Assembly: GCF_019802255.1 (NCBI RefSeq)
Contig: NZ_JAHYSS010000003.1
Location: 248,001 to 312,000, forward strand
Direction: 5' to 3'
DNA: 64,000 nucleotides
Source of the DNA: Pedobacter polysacchareus
GTDB lineage: Bacteria; Bacteroidota; Bacteroidia; Sphingobacteriales; Sphingobacteriaceae
Positions 9,311 through 18,092 of the stretch are shown here, piece after piece. The notes under the pieces are model-generated. The model had not been told where the DNA came from. It did no database searches and worked only from the letters and a program-made list of their open reading frames with translations. Within the stretch, counting starts at the first letter, position 1, and the number at the start of each line of letters is the position of its first letter. Made by a program: the position numbers and the translations under genes.

Positions 9311-10567
9311 TTAAAACAAAATCAATTGCTGAACATCAATCTTAGCATATTTACCCTGGCTTTCCGCCAGTATGAATGACTTGATTTGTGTAGCCTGGTA
9401 ATCTTTCATTTGATAAGGACTATCTGAACACTTGATAAAGTGTTTTGCCCGGTTATAGGCCACCCCTATTTTTTTCAATTGATCAATGCGTAATTTTCCG
9501 AATTTTCTAGCCTGTACAATCTTTTTTGCAGAGCTCACACCAATTCCGGGGATGCGTAGGATCATTTTATAGGCAGCCACATTGATGTCTATTGGGAAAT
9601 ATTGGAGGTTCCTTAATGCCCAGCTCAATTTCGGATCCACATCTACATCCAAATGCGGATTCGCATCATTCAGGAGTTCATTTACATGAAAACCATAAAA
9701 GCGCATGAGCCAATCTGTTTGATACAATCTATTCTCACGAATTAATGGAGGTTGAGTGCCAATCAGCGGCAGGCGATTGTCGTAACTAATGGGAATATAT
9801 CCAGAATAGTAAACTCTTTTCAGCGAGAAATCCCTATAAAATGCATCTGCGGTATGCATAATATCTTTATCTGTTTCCGGAGTTGCTCCGATCACCATCT
9901 GGGTGCTTTGACCCGCAGGCACAAATTTAGGTGTACTCTTAATTAGCTTTTTCTCCTCTTTAAACTGTATGATTTGATTTTGTACCAATGCAAGTGGTCG
10001 TTTCACATCTTCATGGTTCTTTTCCGGAGCAAGTAATTTCAGACCACTTTCTGTCGGCATCTCCAGATTGATACTCATTCTATCTGCATAAAGCCCAGCC
10101 TCTCTAATGAGCTCTTCACTTGCACCAGGAATAGTTTTCAGATGGATGTACCCATTAAAACGTTCTTCAAGCCTTAGTTTCTTCACAACCTTCAATAAAC
10201 GCTCCATGGTAAAATCAGCATTCTTAAAAATACCGGAGCTTAAAAAAAGGCCTTCGATAAAGTTTCTTCTATAAAAGTTGATGGTGAGGGAAACTACTTC
10301 TTCTACTGTAAATGCCGCACGCGCTATGTCGTTGCTTTTTCTTGAAACACAGAAGGCACAGTCATAAATGCAATGATTGGTCAGGAGAATTTTTAGCAGA
10401 GAAACACAGCGCCCATCTTCTGTATAGGTATGACAGATTCCAGATGCATGGCTATCACCGAGTCCTTTATTGTCATTCTTTCTTGTCCCTCCACTTGAAG
10501 AACAGGACACGTCATATTTGGCCGCATCAGCAAGGATATTCAACTTTTCTCTAATCCGTTCAGACAT
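9311..10567 (-). CDS. TIGR03916-type radical SAM protein with helix-hairpin-helix (putative DNA modification/repair)
   Basis: A 418-residue radical SAM enzyme. The iron-sulfur site is CIYDCAFC with Cys66, Cys70 and Cys73. The C-terminal third has a helix-hairpin-helix DNA-binding motif (LRIPGIGVSSAKKIVQARKFG), as expected for the family of putative DNA modification/repair radical SAM proteins. I chose ATG at 10567 (MSERIREKLNILADAAKYDV), since the family starts here; upstream in-frame codons use a non-ATG start and overlap the -7 promoter element. It is followed 13 bp later by its usual DUF4130 partner. The chemistry performed on DNA or on a nucleotide is not known. Confidence 0.92.
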   Translation of the reverse strand: MSERIREKLNILADAAKYDVSCSSSGGTRKNDNKGLGDSHASGICHTYTEDGRCVSLLKILLTNHCIYDCAFCVSRKSNDIARAAFTVEEVVSLTINFYRRNFIEGLFLSSGIFKNADFTMERLLKVVKKLRLEERFNGYIHLKTIPGASEELIREAGLYADRMSINLEMPTESGLKLLAPEKNHEDVKRPLALVQNQIIQFKEEKKLIKSTPKFVPAGQSTQMVIGATPETDKDIMHTADAFYRDFSLKRVYYSGYIPISYDNRLPLIGTQPPLIRENRLYQTDWLMRFYGFHVNELLNDANPHLDVDVDPKLSWALRNLQYFPIDINVAAYKMILRIPGIGVSSAKKIVQARKFGKLRIDQLKKIGVAYNRAKHFIKCSDSPYQMKDYQATQIKSFILAESQGKYAKIDVQQLILF

Positions 10568-10585
10568 TTTTCTATATTTTACTAA

Positions 10586-10593
10586 CAAATATA
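10586..10593 (-). promoter_or_regulatory. Bacteroidota-type -7 element upstream of the radical SAM gene
   Basis: The minus strand reads TATATTTG, an exact TAnnTTTG match to the Bacteroidota -7 consensus, 18 bp before the chosen ATG. A clear TTG -33 element is not visible at 19-21 bp further upstream, so this is a moderate call. It supports the ATG at 10567 as the true start. Confidence 0.45.
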
Positions 10594-10691
10594 GTATTAT
10601 ATACTAATATAATTAGCTTAAATAAAAATATCTGAAATATACAAGGACTGAATTGATAATACCATGGTATTTTACTAAGGTCTCATCTTAG

Positions 10692-11153
10692 TTATTTAAA
10701 AGTATCAAAACCATCCTTTGCATCACACCAAAACTCGTCCAGTGCAATCAATCTTGGTTTCAAAAAGGAAATCAAAGCCGGCCAGTCTGATTCTTTGAAA
10801 ATACTCACCTCAGGAAGGTGTTTAACAATCCTGCTCACCGTTTTATAATGTTCATCGACAGTCAGTAATTCCCAGTCCCATTCCTCCCCCAGGTTCGTAT
10901 GCAGCATCGTTTTAAAAGCAGCAAACTGCTCAAAAATCAACTCCTGCATTCCTGGATCAGGATGAGACATCTCAATTGCAATGTAAGCGGATTTCTTGTC
11001 GGCAGACATTTTAAAATTAAGGTACTTAATTCCTGTCTTATAATTCACCCAATTGATTCTCATCCCTTCAGCAGATTGATGAGGCGCGATATATTGTCCG
11101 AAGGTAGTCCAGAAAGACTGTTTTAACTGTGCAGCCTGATCTTTTGAAAACAT
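10692..11153 (-). CDS. DUF4268 domain protein
   Basis: A 153-residue cytoplasmic protein of the DUF4268 type. It has the N-terminal FWTTFGQYIAPHQSAEGMRINWVNYKTG segment (here described from residues 14-41) and the central YIAIEMSHPD block. DUF4268 is found alone, as here, or as the C-terminal domain of larger nuclease-like proteins. The single-domain form has no assigned activity. No operon partner is evident: the next gene upstream on the same strand starts 47 bp away and encodes a pseudouridine synthase. Confidence 0.85.
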   Translation of the reverse strand: MFSKDQAAQLKQSFWTTFGQYIAPHQSAEGMRINWVNYKTGIKYLNFKMSADKKSAYIAIEMSHPDPGMQELIFEQFAAFKTMLHTNLGEEWDWELLTVDEHYKTVSRIVKHLPEVSIFKESDWPALISFLKPRLIALDEFWCDAKDGFDTFK

Positions 11154-11200
11154 GGTATTGGGTTTAAATGTAGTACAGCTATTCTAAAATAAAAAACAGG

Positions 11201-11884
11201 TTAAAGCGTCCAGCTCATCAGTTCCATGACCCTTTTAAACTCGTCCTGAACATTCGCTTTTAAATGGATGGTTTCTTTCGTTACCGGGTGTACAAACTTC
11301 AATTCTGAAGCATGCAGCAGCATCGTGGTCATCTCCCACTGCTCTTTGAAAAACTTGTTTTGTTTATTGCAGCCATGCTTGCGATCACCGATAATCGGAT
11401 AAAAGACATGCGCAAAGTGTCTGCGCAATTGATGCATCCTTCCTGTGGTTGGCGTAGCTTCCACTAAGGAATATCTGGATGTTGGGTGTTTTCCAAGTGC
11501 GACCTCCAGCTCAGCGCGCTGCAAAGTTACAAAAGCAGTAAATGCTTCCTGCATATTGCCATTTTCTTTGGCCAATGGATAGTCGATTTCTAGTCTATCA
11601 GGCGCATAACCTCTCAAAACTGCCAGGTATTTCTTTTCTACCTCGGCATTTTGAAACTGCTGGTGCATGGCGATCTCCGTCTCTTTATCGAAAGCAAAAA
11701 GCAGCAATCCACTGGTTTTACGGTCTAAACGATGTACAGGACTAACATACTTATTGATCTGATCCCTTAGCATTTGCAAGGCAAATTCTGTAGCATCACT
11801 AGCAATAGAAGAACGGTGAACCAATAAACCATGAGGCTTATTGATGGCAATCAGATGATCGTCCTGATATACAATTTCCAGCAT
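11201..11884 (-). CDS. truC: tRNA pseudouridine synthase C-like (RluA family)
   Basis: A 227-residue RluA-family pseudouridine synthase. The catalytic motif is HRLDRKTSGLLLF around residues 51-63, with the nucleophilic Asp in HRLD. The short length without an S4 domain and the GRMHQLRRHFAHVFYPIIGD block fit TruC, which isomerises U65 in tRNAs. Specificity for U65 is inferred from size and overall similarity. It probably has its own promoter in the 108-bp gap to the divergent M28 peptidase gene. Confidence 0.85.
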   Translation of the reverse strand: MLEIVYQDDHLIAINKPHGLLVHRSSIASDATEFALQMLRDQINKYVSPVHRLDRKTSGLLLFAFDKETEIAMHQQFQNAEVEKKYLAVLRGYAPDRLEIDYPLAKENGNMQEAFTAFVTLQRAELEVALGKHPTSRYSLVEATPTTGRMHQLRRHFAHVFYPIIGDRKHGCNKQNKFFKEQWEMTTMLLHASELKFVHPVTKETIHLKANVQDEFKRVMELMSWTL

Positions 11885-11992
11885 TTAATTTTTTCTGCGA
11901 AGATAACCTTTTGATTTTTTAAAACCGACCTATTGTATCAAATTTGTTCCTTTTTGACAGGATAGAAGCATTTATGCCTAAATTGACGAATC

Positions 11993-13582
11993 ATGAAAAC
12001 CAAACCAACAACCCCTCCTGTTAATGGATTAAAAAAGGCAACCGCTGCCTTCTTTATGGCGATGCTGATCGCTGGAAACGTCAGCTATGCACAAACTAAA
12101 AAGGAAACTATTGACCTGATCGTCAAGGAAGCCACGGAAAACTCTCAACTGGAAAAGCTCGCCCATGAGCTCTTAGATATGGTGGGCCCCAGACTTGTGG
12201 GCTCTCCTCAGATGAAACAGGCAAACGACTGGGCGGTCGCAAAATATACCAGCTGGGGCATACCTGCAAAAAACGAACAATGGGGAGAATGGCGTGGCTG
12301 GGAACGTGGAATTTCTCATATTGACATGGTTTATCCTCGCGTAAAATCCCTGGAAGGCATGCAATTGGCATGGAGTCCAAGCACAAAAGGAAAAGCAGTA
12401 GTGGGTGAAATGATCATCTACCCTGACCTACCCGATTCTGTATCCTTCAAAAGCTGGTTACCAAATGTAAAAGGAAAATTCGTGATGTTTTCCATGAATC
12501 AACCTACCGGCAGACCAGACTATAACTGGCAGGAATTTGCGACTCCGGAGTCTTTCGAGAAAATGAAAAAAGACAGAACCGAACAAACCAATGCCTGGCG
12601 CTCCCGCATCAGCAAAACCGGACTTAACCTGAAAGCTTTGGCACTGGCATTCGAAAGTGCAGGCGCATTAGGCGTAGTCACCAGCAACTGGTCTTCTGGA
12701 TTTGGTGTCAATAAAATCTTTGGTGCCAATACCACCAAAATCCCTTCTATCGACATCTCCCTGGAAGATTACGGTTTACTGTACCGTCTGACCGAATCTG
12801 GAAACAAGCCTAAAATCAGTGTAAATGTCGGTTCTAAAGAGCTGGGCGTCGTTCCTACCTTTAATACCATTGCAGAGATCAAAGGCACAGAAAAGCCGAA
12901 TGAATATGTCATCCTTTCCGCGCATTTCGACTCTTGGGATGGTGGCACTGGCGCCACTGATAACGGAACAGGGACCATCACCATGATGGAAGCCATCCGT
13001 ATTTTGAAAAAGATCTACCCAAACCCAAAAAGAACCATCCTTGTAGGCCACTGGGGAAGTGAAGAACAAGGGCTAAACGGCTCAAGGGCATTTGTAGAAG
13101 ATCATCCGGAAATTGTTAAAAATATCCAGGTGGTTTTTAACCAGGACAATGGTACAGGCCGCGTGGTTAACCTTGCCGGACAAGGCTTTTTAAACGCTTA
13201 TTCTTATTTAGGAAAATGGTTATCGGCAGTGCCGGAAGACATTAGAAAACAGATCGCAACCACTTTCCCTGGTACTCCTGGTGGTGGTGGTTCAGACTAT
13301 GCGTCCTTCGTAGCTGCAGGTGTACCCGCATTCTCGCTGAGCTCCAATAGCTGGTCTTACGGAACTTATACCTGGCATACCAACAGAGATACTTATGATA
13401 AAGTAGTTTTTGATGATGTGAGAAGCAATGCCATATTGACTGCAATTCTAGCCTATATGGCGAGTGAAGACCCAGAAACAACTTCCAGAGAGAAAAGCAT
13501 TTTACCTGTGAATCCAAGAACCGGAGAACCAGGTGTATGGCCTCCACAAGTTAAACCAACACGCAAAGGCGGGGTAAACTAA
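11993..13582 (+). CDS. Secreted M28 family metallopeptidase
   Basis: A 529-residue protein with a signal peptide (hydrophobic core AAFFMAMLIAGNVSYAQ, cleavage after about residue 33). The C-terminal half is an M28 zinc peptidase. Likely metal ligands are His and Asp in AHFDSWDGGTGATDNG, the Glu pair in SEEQGLNGS, Asp in FNQDNGTG and His in YTWHTNRD. A protease-associated insertion lies in between. Such enzymes are aminopeptidases or carboxypeptidases of the periplasm or outside. It ends at a shared terminator facing the convergent S9 peptidase gene, so two secreted peptidases are adjacent but not co-transcribed. Confidence 0.93.
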   Translation: MKTKPTTPPVNGLKKATAAFFMAMLIAGNVSYAQTKKETIDLIVKEATENSQLEKLAHELLDMVGPRLVGSPQMKQANDWAVAKYTSWGIPAKNEQWGEWRGWERGISHIDMVYPRVKSLEGMQLAWSPSTKGKAVVGEMIIYPDLPDSVSFKSWLPNVKGKFVMFSMNQPTGRPDYNWQEFATPESFEKMKKDRTEQTNAWRSRISKTGLNLKALALAFESAGALGVVTSNWSSGFGVNKIFGANTTKIPSIDISLEDYGLLYRLTESGNKPKISVNVGSKELGVVPTFNTIAEIKGTEKPNEYVILSAHFDSWDGGTGATDNGTGTITMMEAIRILKKIYPNPKRTILVGHWGSEEQGLNGSRAFVEDHPEIVKNIQVVFNQDNGTGRVVNLAGQGFLNAYSYLGKWLSAVPEDIRKQIATTFPGTPGGGGSDYASFVAAGVPAFSLSSNSWSYGTYTWHTNRDTYDKVVFDDVRSNAILTAILAYMASEDPETTSREKSILPVNPRTGEPGVWPPQVKPTRKGGVN

Positions 13583-13622
13583 GCGCTATCAGGCGATCAG
13601 AAAACCATAAGATTTGTATACT

Positions 13623-13656
13623 AAAATGCCCTTTCGATAAATCGGAAGGGCATTTT
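13623..13656. terminator. Bidirectional rho-independent terminator
   Basis: Inverted arms AAAATGCCCTT and AAGGGCATTTT flank a 12-nt loop. The AT-rich outer arms supply a T-run for both strands. It lies between the convergent M28 and S9 peptidase genes and can end both transcripts. Confidence 0.85.
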
Positions 13657-13668
13657 AATTTAAAAGCC

Positions 13669-16128
13669 TTATTTTTTATTCTTGACATACTTTTCTAACC
13701 ACTGATCCTGCTCCCAGAACGTGTGCAGAATCGACTCTCTGCTTCTGTATCCATGAAACTCCTTAGGCAGCAGTACTAGTCTCACCGTACCGCCATGGCC
13801 TTTGATCGCACTATACAAGCGCTCACTTTGAATCGGGAAAGTGCCTGAATTCTCATCGTCAATACCATGAGTCATCAATAAGGGTGTTTTGATTTTATCC
13901 GCATAATTAAATGGCGACATTTTATTGTAAACATCCATTGCCTGCCAATAAGTACGCGCCTCCACCTGGAAACCAAAAGGGGTCAAGGTACGGTTGTAAG
14001 CCCCACTCCTGGCGATTCCCGCAGCAAATAGATTGGTATGTGCCAGCAAGTTGGCAGTCATGAATGCGCCATAAGAATGACCTCCTACTGCAATTCTACC
14101 TCTATCTGCTACGCCCATATCTACCACATAATTGATCAAAGCAGTGGCATTGTCTTCAATCTGTTGCAAGAACGTATCATTAGGTTCTTCTTTTCCCTCA
14201 CCAACAATCGGCATATCTGCCTGATCCAATACTGCATACCCTCTGGTTACCCAGAATACCGGGGAGCGGAAAGCCAGCCTGGTGAAACGATACGGCGAAC
14301 CTTTTACCTGTCCGGCAGCAGCCAGACTTTTAAATTCACGCGGGTAAGCCCAGATCAATACCGGCAATGGTCCATTTTCTTTCTTAAAATCCTTTGGCAG
14401 GTATAACGTAGCAGAAAGCTTGATTCCATCCTTACGAGGGTACGAAAGTAAAGACTTTTGAACTCCTTTCAAACTAGGGTAAGGATCTGGAAAGCTGGTT
14501 AAGGCTTGTTCCGCCCTGTTTTTCAAGTCAACAGCATAAATGTTAGGCGCTTCTTCGGTCGACTCTCTGGAGATGTACACCTTTCCTGTATTGTTAAAGA
14601 ATACCGGCTCCTCATAATATGGCGCTTTAGATTTAAACAAAGTATCCTGTTTATTGGAAATCAGGTTCCATTTCAGAATAAATGGGCGATCGCCTTGCGG
14701 AGAAGCACCTGCACCTTTAGTGAATATTACGCCTGGAGCACCTTTATCAAACAATAAGACTTTTGCGGAGAAAGGCCCTTTACCATAAATAAAATCTCCT
14801 GGATCCGTATAAGTATCTTCTGAAGACCTGTTCGAGATCACTTTGACCACCTTACCGCTTTCAGGATTGATCAGCGTCATTTTTTGAGCACGATCTTTTC
14901 TCCATTGTTCTTGTACCAGAGCATAATTTTGATTGCCCCATTCCACACCACTATACCTTGAAGCCATACTATACAACTTTACCGGAGCCCCTGTGAAAGG
15001 TGCTTTCAGCAGGAACAAAGCATCGCGGACTTCCGCTTTCAGGTTAGGATCACCTTTATCCTGAGCTTCCGCCCAAACAATAGTTGCAGCTGCATCGCTT
15101 CTCCATTCGTAAGCACGAGGCCCCATAGCAACGGCATCAAAGCCTGTTGGCAATTTCTCCGCAAGCGGTGCATGGTAAAGTTCTTTTACCAATTGTCCCT
15201 GAGGATTCAGAATGGTGGTTTTGAAAGGGAAATAATAAATAGGCACCAGGTAAGAATAATGTTTCTCAATGGTCTGTACCATCAGGAACTTGCCATCTGG
15301 CGAATAGGCAGCCTTGCGATAAATTGCAGGACCTGCGATTTTTGTAGTATTCCCAGTCAAATCTACTTCCTGCAGCTCAGAACTGAGGTAATAGCCCATC
15401 AGATCCTGATCATAGGTATTTTTCAATAAGTTTTGATACGTTCTGGAAGGCGTCACTACACCTAAGTTTTCTTGAACCACCGGCCCTGTAGGTACGATAT
15501 TTTCTACCGGCTTATCTCCACGGGATGGAAGGATAAACTGGGCAAGAATACGCTTGCCATCCGGATGCCATTGTAAAGTGGTGCCGTAAGCATCATTCAG
15601 TAAACCATTGGTCAGTCTGCGGGCTTTTAAATTTTTAACATCCACCAGCCATAGCTCCACCCCTTTTAAAGTATTGTTGCTGAAAGCGAAAAAGTTCCCA
15701 TCTGCATTCCAGCTGATATTGGTCATTCTCATTTTCTCCGGCAATCCGGCAACCTTATTTTCTTTACCGGTTTTCAGGTCTTTAATCCTCAAGTCGCTGT
15801 AAATACCTGAAACCTCTCCTTCCGTAGAATTATTAGCGGGATTGATCCTGATGCCTGCCAAACCAATTACAGGTTGAGCCACCTGCTCGATGGAAGCATA
15901 TCCTGGTGAAGAAAGCAGCAGCATCAAGCTTCCGTCTTTATTAAAACGCACCGTTGGGCTTGTCGGCGCATCTACCAAGTCAACAATGCTTTTAGGAGGC
16001 AATTGGTAAGTCAGGTTCTCCTGCGCAAATCCTTGGGTACTTAAACCTGCCATCAGCAATACGCTGAGCAAGGTTTTAGTGATCGGTTTGTAGTTTTCGG
16101 TCTGTATCATTTTTTTTTGAGTATCCAT
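13669..16128 (-). CDS. Secreted S9 prolyl oligopeptidase family peptidase
   Basis: About 819 residues from the ATG at 16128; an earlier ATG exists at 16164, but the later start places the signal peptide (ending STQGFAQE) closer to the N-terminus. The first ~550 residues are beta-propeller-like repeats. The C-terminal alpha/beta hydrolase has Ser about 685 in GGHSYGAFM, Asp in HGIDDENSG and His in EFHGYRS. The overall sequence resembles the glutamyl-endopeptidase-like subgroup of S9, but specificity is inferred. It is divergent from an AraC-type regulator with a 117-bp gap, so the regulator may control it. Confidence 0.92.
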   Translation of the reverse strand: MDTQKKMIQTENYKPITKTLLSVLLMAGLSTQGFAQENLTYQLPPKSIVDLVDAPTSPTVRFNKDGSLMLLLSSPGYASIEQVAQPVIGLAGIRINPANNSTEGEVSGIYSDLRIKDLKTGKENKVAGLPEKMRMTNISWNADGNFFAFSNNTLKGVELWLVDVKNLKARRLTNGLLNDAYGTTLQWHPDGKRILAQFILPSRGDKPVENIVPTGPVVQENLGVVTPSRTYQNLLKNTYDQDLMGYYLSSELQEVDLTGNTTKIAGPAIYRKAAYSPDGKFLMVQTIEKHYSYLVPIYYFPFKTTILNPQGQLVKELYHAPLAEKLPTGFDAVAMGPRAYEWRSDAAATIVWAEAQDKGDPNLKAEVRDALFLLKAPFTGAPVKLYSMASRYSGVEWGNQNYALVQEQWRKDRAQKMTLINPESGKVVKVISNRSSEDTYTDPGDFIYGKGPFSAKVLLFDKGAPGVIFTKGAGASPQGDRPFILKWNLISNKQDTLFKSKAPYYEEPVFFNNTGKVYISRESTEEAPNIYAVDLKNRAEQALTSFPDPYPSLKGVQKSLLSYPRKDGIKLSATLYLPKDFKKENGPLPVLIWAYPREFKSLAAAGQVKGSPYRFTRLAFRSPVFWVTRGYAVLDQADMPIVGEGKEEPNDTFLQQIEDNATALINYVVDMGVADRGRIAVGGHSYGAFMTANLLAHTNLFAAGIARSGAYNRTLTPFGFQVEARTYWQAMDVYNKMSPFNYADKIKTPLLMTHGIDDENSGTFPIQSERLYSAIKGHGGTVRLVLLPKEFHGYRSRESILHTFWEQDQWLEKYVKNKK

Positions 16129-16186
16129 GACGATAAATGTCATTTGATATAAGTTACTACACAAAAATGGGATTCTAAATGAAGGC

Positions 16187-16217
16187 TTGCTAAACTATCG
16201 CGTAAAAGTTACCTTTG
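16187..16217 (+). promoter_or_regulatory. Bacteroidota-type promoter for the AraC-family gene
   Basis: TTG at 16187-16189 (-33) is followed after 20 bp by TACCTTTG at 16210-16217, an exact TAnnTTTG -7 element. The ATG of the AraC-family gene is 28 bp downstream. Spacing and consensus agree with the Bacteroidota sigma-ABfr promoter. This is a sequence match only. Confidence 0.55.
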
Positions 16218-16245
16218 AAACATTCCATCCACAACACATCCTGTT

Positions 16246-17151
16246 ATGCAAATTGTTGAGACCATTGATCAGTTTTACAAAAGGACCAACCAAATCGTTC
16301 CGGTCGAATTGTTAAACACCTCGGCCAATCCAAGTCATTTTAACGTGAAGGAACGCAGTTACTGCAGTAAAATGAGTCCATATAACCGCAGAGACCATTA
16401 TAAGATCTGCCTGACGATTGGAAAAGGGCGACTGCATGTGGCAAATGAGGTGATTGAAATTGATCGTCCGGCTCTGGTTTTCTCTAATCCGACGGTCCCT
16501 TATTCCTGGGAATCCACCTCTGAAAGCCAGGAAGGGTATTACTGTTTGTTCAATGATTCTTTTATTTCAGCAGAGCTGAAGAAAGGGCTGGAAAGGATAT
16601 GTCCTTTGTTTAATCCCATGATCTCTCCTTCCTGCTTTTTGGATGAACCAGCATATCAAAGAGTGAATGGTTATTTCCTGCAATTAATTGCCGAGCTAAA
16701 AAGCGACTATGAATATAAATATGAGGTGATCAGGAGTATTTTAAGACTGATCATTCATGAAGGCATCAAGATCCAATCGGCGACCCTTGCGCCTGCGCTT
16801 ACCGACGTCTCCGACCACATTACCCCCAGGTTCCTGGATTTACTGGAACGACAATTCCCGGTAGATTCTCCCGAAAACCCTTTAAAACTGAAGAGTGCAT
16901 CTGAATTTGCTGATCAGCTTCACATTCATGTGAACCACCTGAATTATGTGATTAAATCACATACTGGAAAAACCACTACGCAGATGATCAGCAACAGAGT
17001 AGTTGAAGAAGCAAAAACGTTGTTGAAACAAACGGATTGGGATGTAGCTGAAATTGGGTATTGCCTGGGTTTCGATTATCCAGCTCATTTCAACAATTAC
17101 TTTAAAAAGAATACGGGACTTACGCCTGCCGCATTTAAACACCATAGCTAA
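16246..17151 (+). CDS. AraC family transcriptional regulator
   Basis: A 301-residue regulator with a cupin-like N-terminal sensing domain (about residues 20-130) and a C-terminal double helix-turn-helix around residues 200-298. The second HTH contains the typical WDVAEIGYCLGFDYPAHFNNYFKK stretch (residues 262-285 approximately) and ends TGLTPAAFK. It is divergent from the S9 peptidase gene, which it may regulate; an effector cannot be named. A good -33/-7 promoter lies directly upstream. Confidence 0.92.
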   Translation: MQIVETIDQFYKRTNQIVPVELLNTSANPSHFNVKERSYCSKMSPYNRRDHYKICLTIGKGRLHVANEVIEIDRPALVFSNPTVPYSWESTSESQEGYYCLFNDSFISAELKKGLERICPLFNPMISPSCFLDEPAYQRVNGYFLQLIAELKSDYEYKYEVIRSILRLIIHEGIKIQSATLAPALTDVSDHITPRFLDLLERQFPVDSPENPLKLKSASEFADQLHIHVNHLNYVIKSHTGKTTTQMISNRVVEEAKTLLKQTDWDVAEIGYCLGFDYPAHFNNYFKKNTGLTPAAFKHHS

Positions 17152-17189
17152 GCCCTGTTCATTCCTTACTTAAAGGAATACGGATAAAA

Positions 17190-17387
17190 TTAAGAAACGT
17201 ATACCTCTTGCTCCTTGTCGAATGTCCAGACCTGTCGCTGGCCTCTTCTGGCAATGACCAAAGAATAACAATCTTCATTTTCTGAAATTTCCAAGACCTC
17301 GCCTAAATTGATAAGCTTGTCACCGATAGATAAATTTGCAATTTCTAAGTTCTTAAACATTATAGGCTGTTCCAATATATGATCCAT
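17190..17387 (-). CDS. Small hypothetical protein
   Basis: A 65-residue ORF (or 56 from the ATG at 17360, MFKNLEIANLSIGDKL). It is predicted soluble and beta-rich, with LINLGEVLEISENEDCYSLV followed by a short basic turn (ARRGQRQ). The composition looks coding and the frame is clean. I recognise no family. It is convergent with the AraC gene and has a 336-bp AT-rich region upstream. Confidence 0.5.
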   Translation of the reverse strand: MDHILEQPIMFKNLEIANLSIGDKLINLGEVLEISENEDCYSLVIARRGQRQVWTFDKEQEVYVS

Positions 17388-17723
17388 GAGAGCGAAAAGA
17401 TAAAAGAAGATTTATTTAAAATTTAATTTATACCCAAAAATATAATTATTTATCAAATAACACTAATAATTTAGTTAAATCAGTAGATTTCGCGTTTAAA
17501 CTACTTGTACCCCTCCTATTTGAAACATTAACGGGCTTAGCCATGCAATTTCAAAATATGGTCCTGCTATTTTTCTAGCGCAGCGCAAGTATTTTCCTCC
17601 GATACCAGTCCTAACCTAACTGAAACAGGTAAAGACGACAAGTTTATTTCAAACTTTAATTTCGTTTTAATCCCGCTTTAATCTCTTGCGATTAGTTTTG
17701 TTAAAACCTTTAAAGCTATAGAT
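17388..17723. other. AT-rich intergenic region without a recognisable gene
   Basis: I find no ORF with coding character. The part up to about 17470 is very AT-rich and probably carries the promoter of the small minus-strand gene at 17190. The part before 17724 should hold the old promoter of the broken tatA copy. Confidence 0.5.
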
Positions 17724-17881
17724 ATGGTGTTGGCAGAATTTTTAAATATGGGGGACTTGGAAAGGGCATTCGTGAGTTCAAAGATGCTTCTGAGGGTGTT
17801 AAAAGAGAAATCCACAGAAACATCAACCTCTCCGATATAGAAAATGAAGCAACAGCACAAGAGGTTAAAGAAAAAGTTTAG
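17724..17881 (+). pseudogene. Decayed tatA copy with internal deletion/frameshift
   Basis: From ATG at 17724 the frame reads MVLAEFLNMG, like the start of a TatA protein, then runs out of register and stops early. From 17750 another frame reads [20 protein letters not shown] and continues through HRNINLSD to a TAG at 17879-17881, which is a typical TatA amphipathic helix and tail. The part between (the membrane helix and the FGGKKIPEL hinge) is missing. The simplest explanation is an internal deletion that removed about 25 codons and changed frame. An intact tatA follows 25 bp later and shares the [11 protein letters not shown] segment. Confidence 0.75.
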
Positions 17882-17906
17882 TTTCCCAAAATTATAAAAC
17901 ACACAA

Positions 17907-18092
17907 ATGATGTTACATACCCCTATACTTGCGGCTTTAGGTACGCAGGAAATCCTGGTTATCCTGGTTGTTGTACTCCTGCTTTTTGGCGGTAAAAAGA
18001 TCCCTGAACTATTGGGTGGCCTGGGAAAAGGAATCCGTGAATTTAAAGAAGGTAAAGACGGTACAGATCAACCAGACCCTGAAAAGCATTAA
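17907..18092 (+). CDS. tatA: Sec-independent protein translocase subunit TatA/TatE
   Basis: A 61-residue TatA-type protein. It has an N-terminal membrane helix ([13 protein letters not shown]), the conserved FGGKKIPEL hinge and an amphipathic helix [16 protein letters not shown]. It oligomerises in the inner membrane to form the twin-arginine protein-conducting element together with TatC, which is not in this window. It is short for the family, with a 15-residue acidic tail. It lies directly after a broken second tatA copy and its last 4 bp overlap the convergent Gfo/Idh/MocA gene. Confidence 0.93.
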   Translation: MMLHTPILAALGTQEILVILVVVLLLFGGKKIPELLGGLGKGIREFKEGKDGTDQPDPEKH

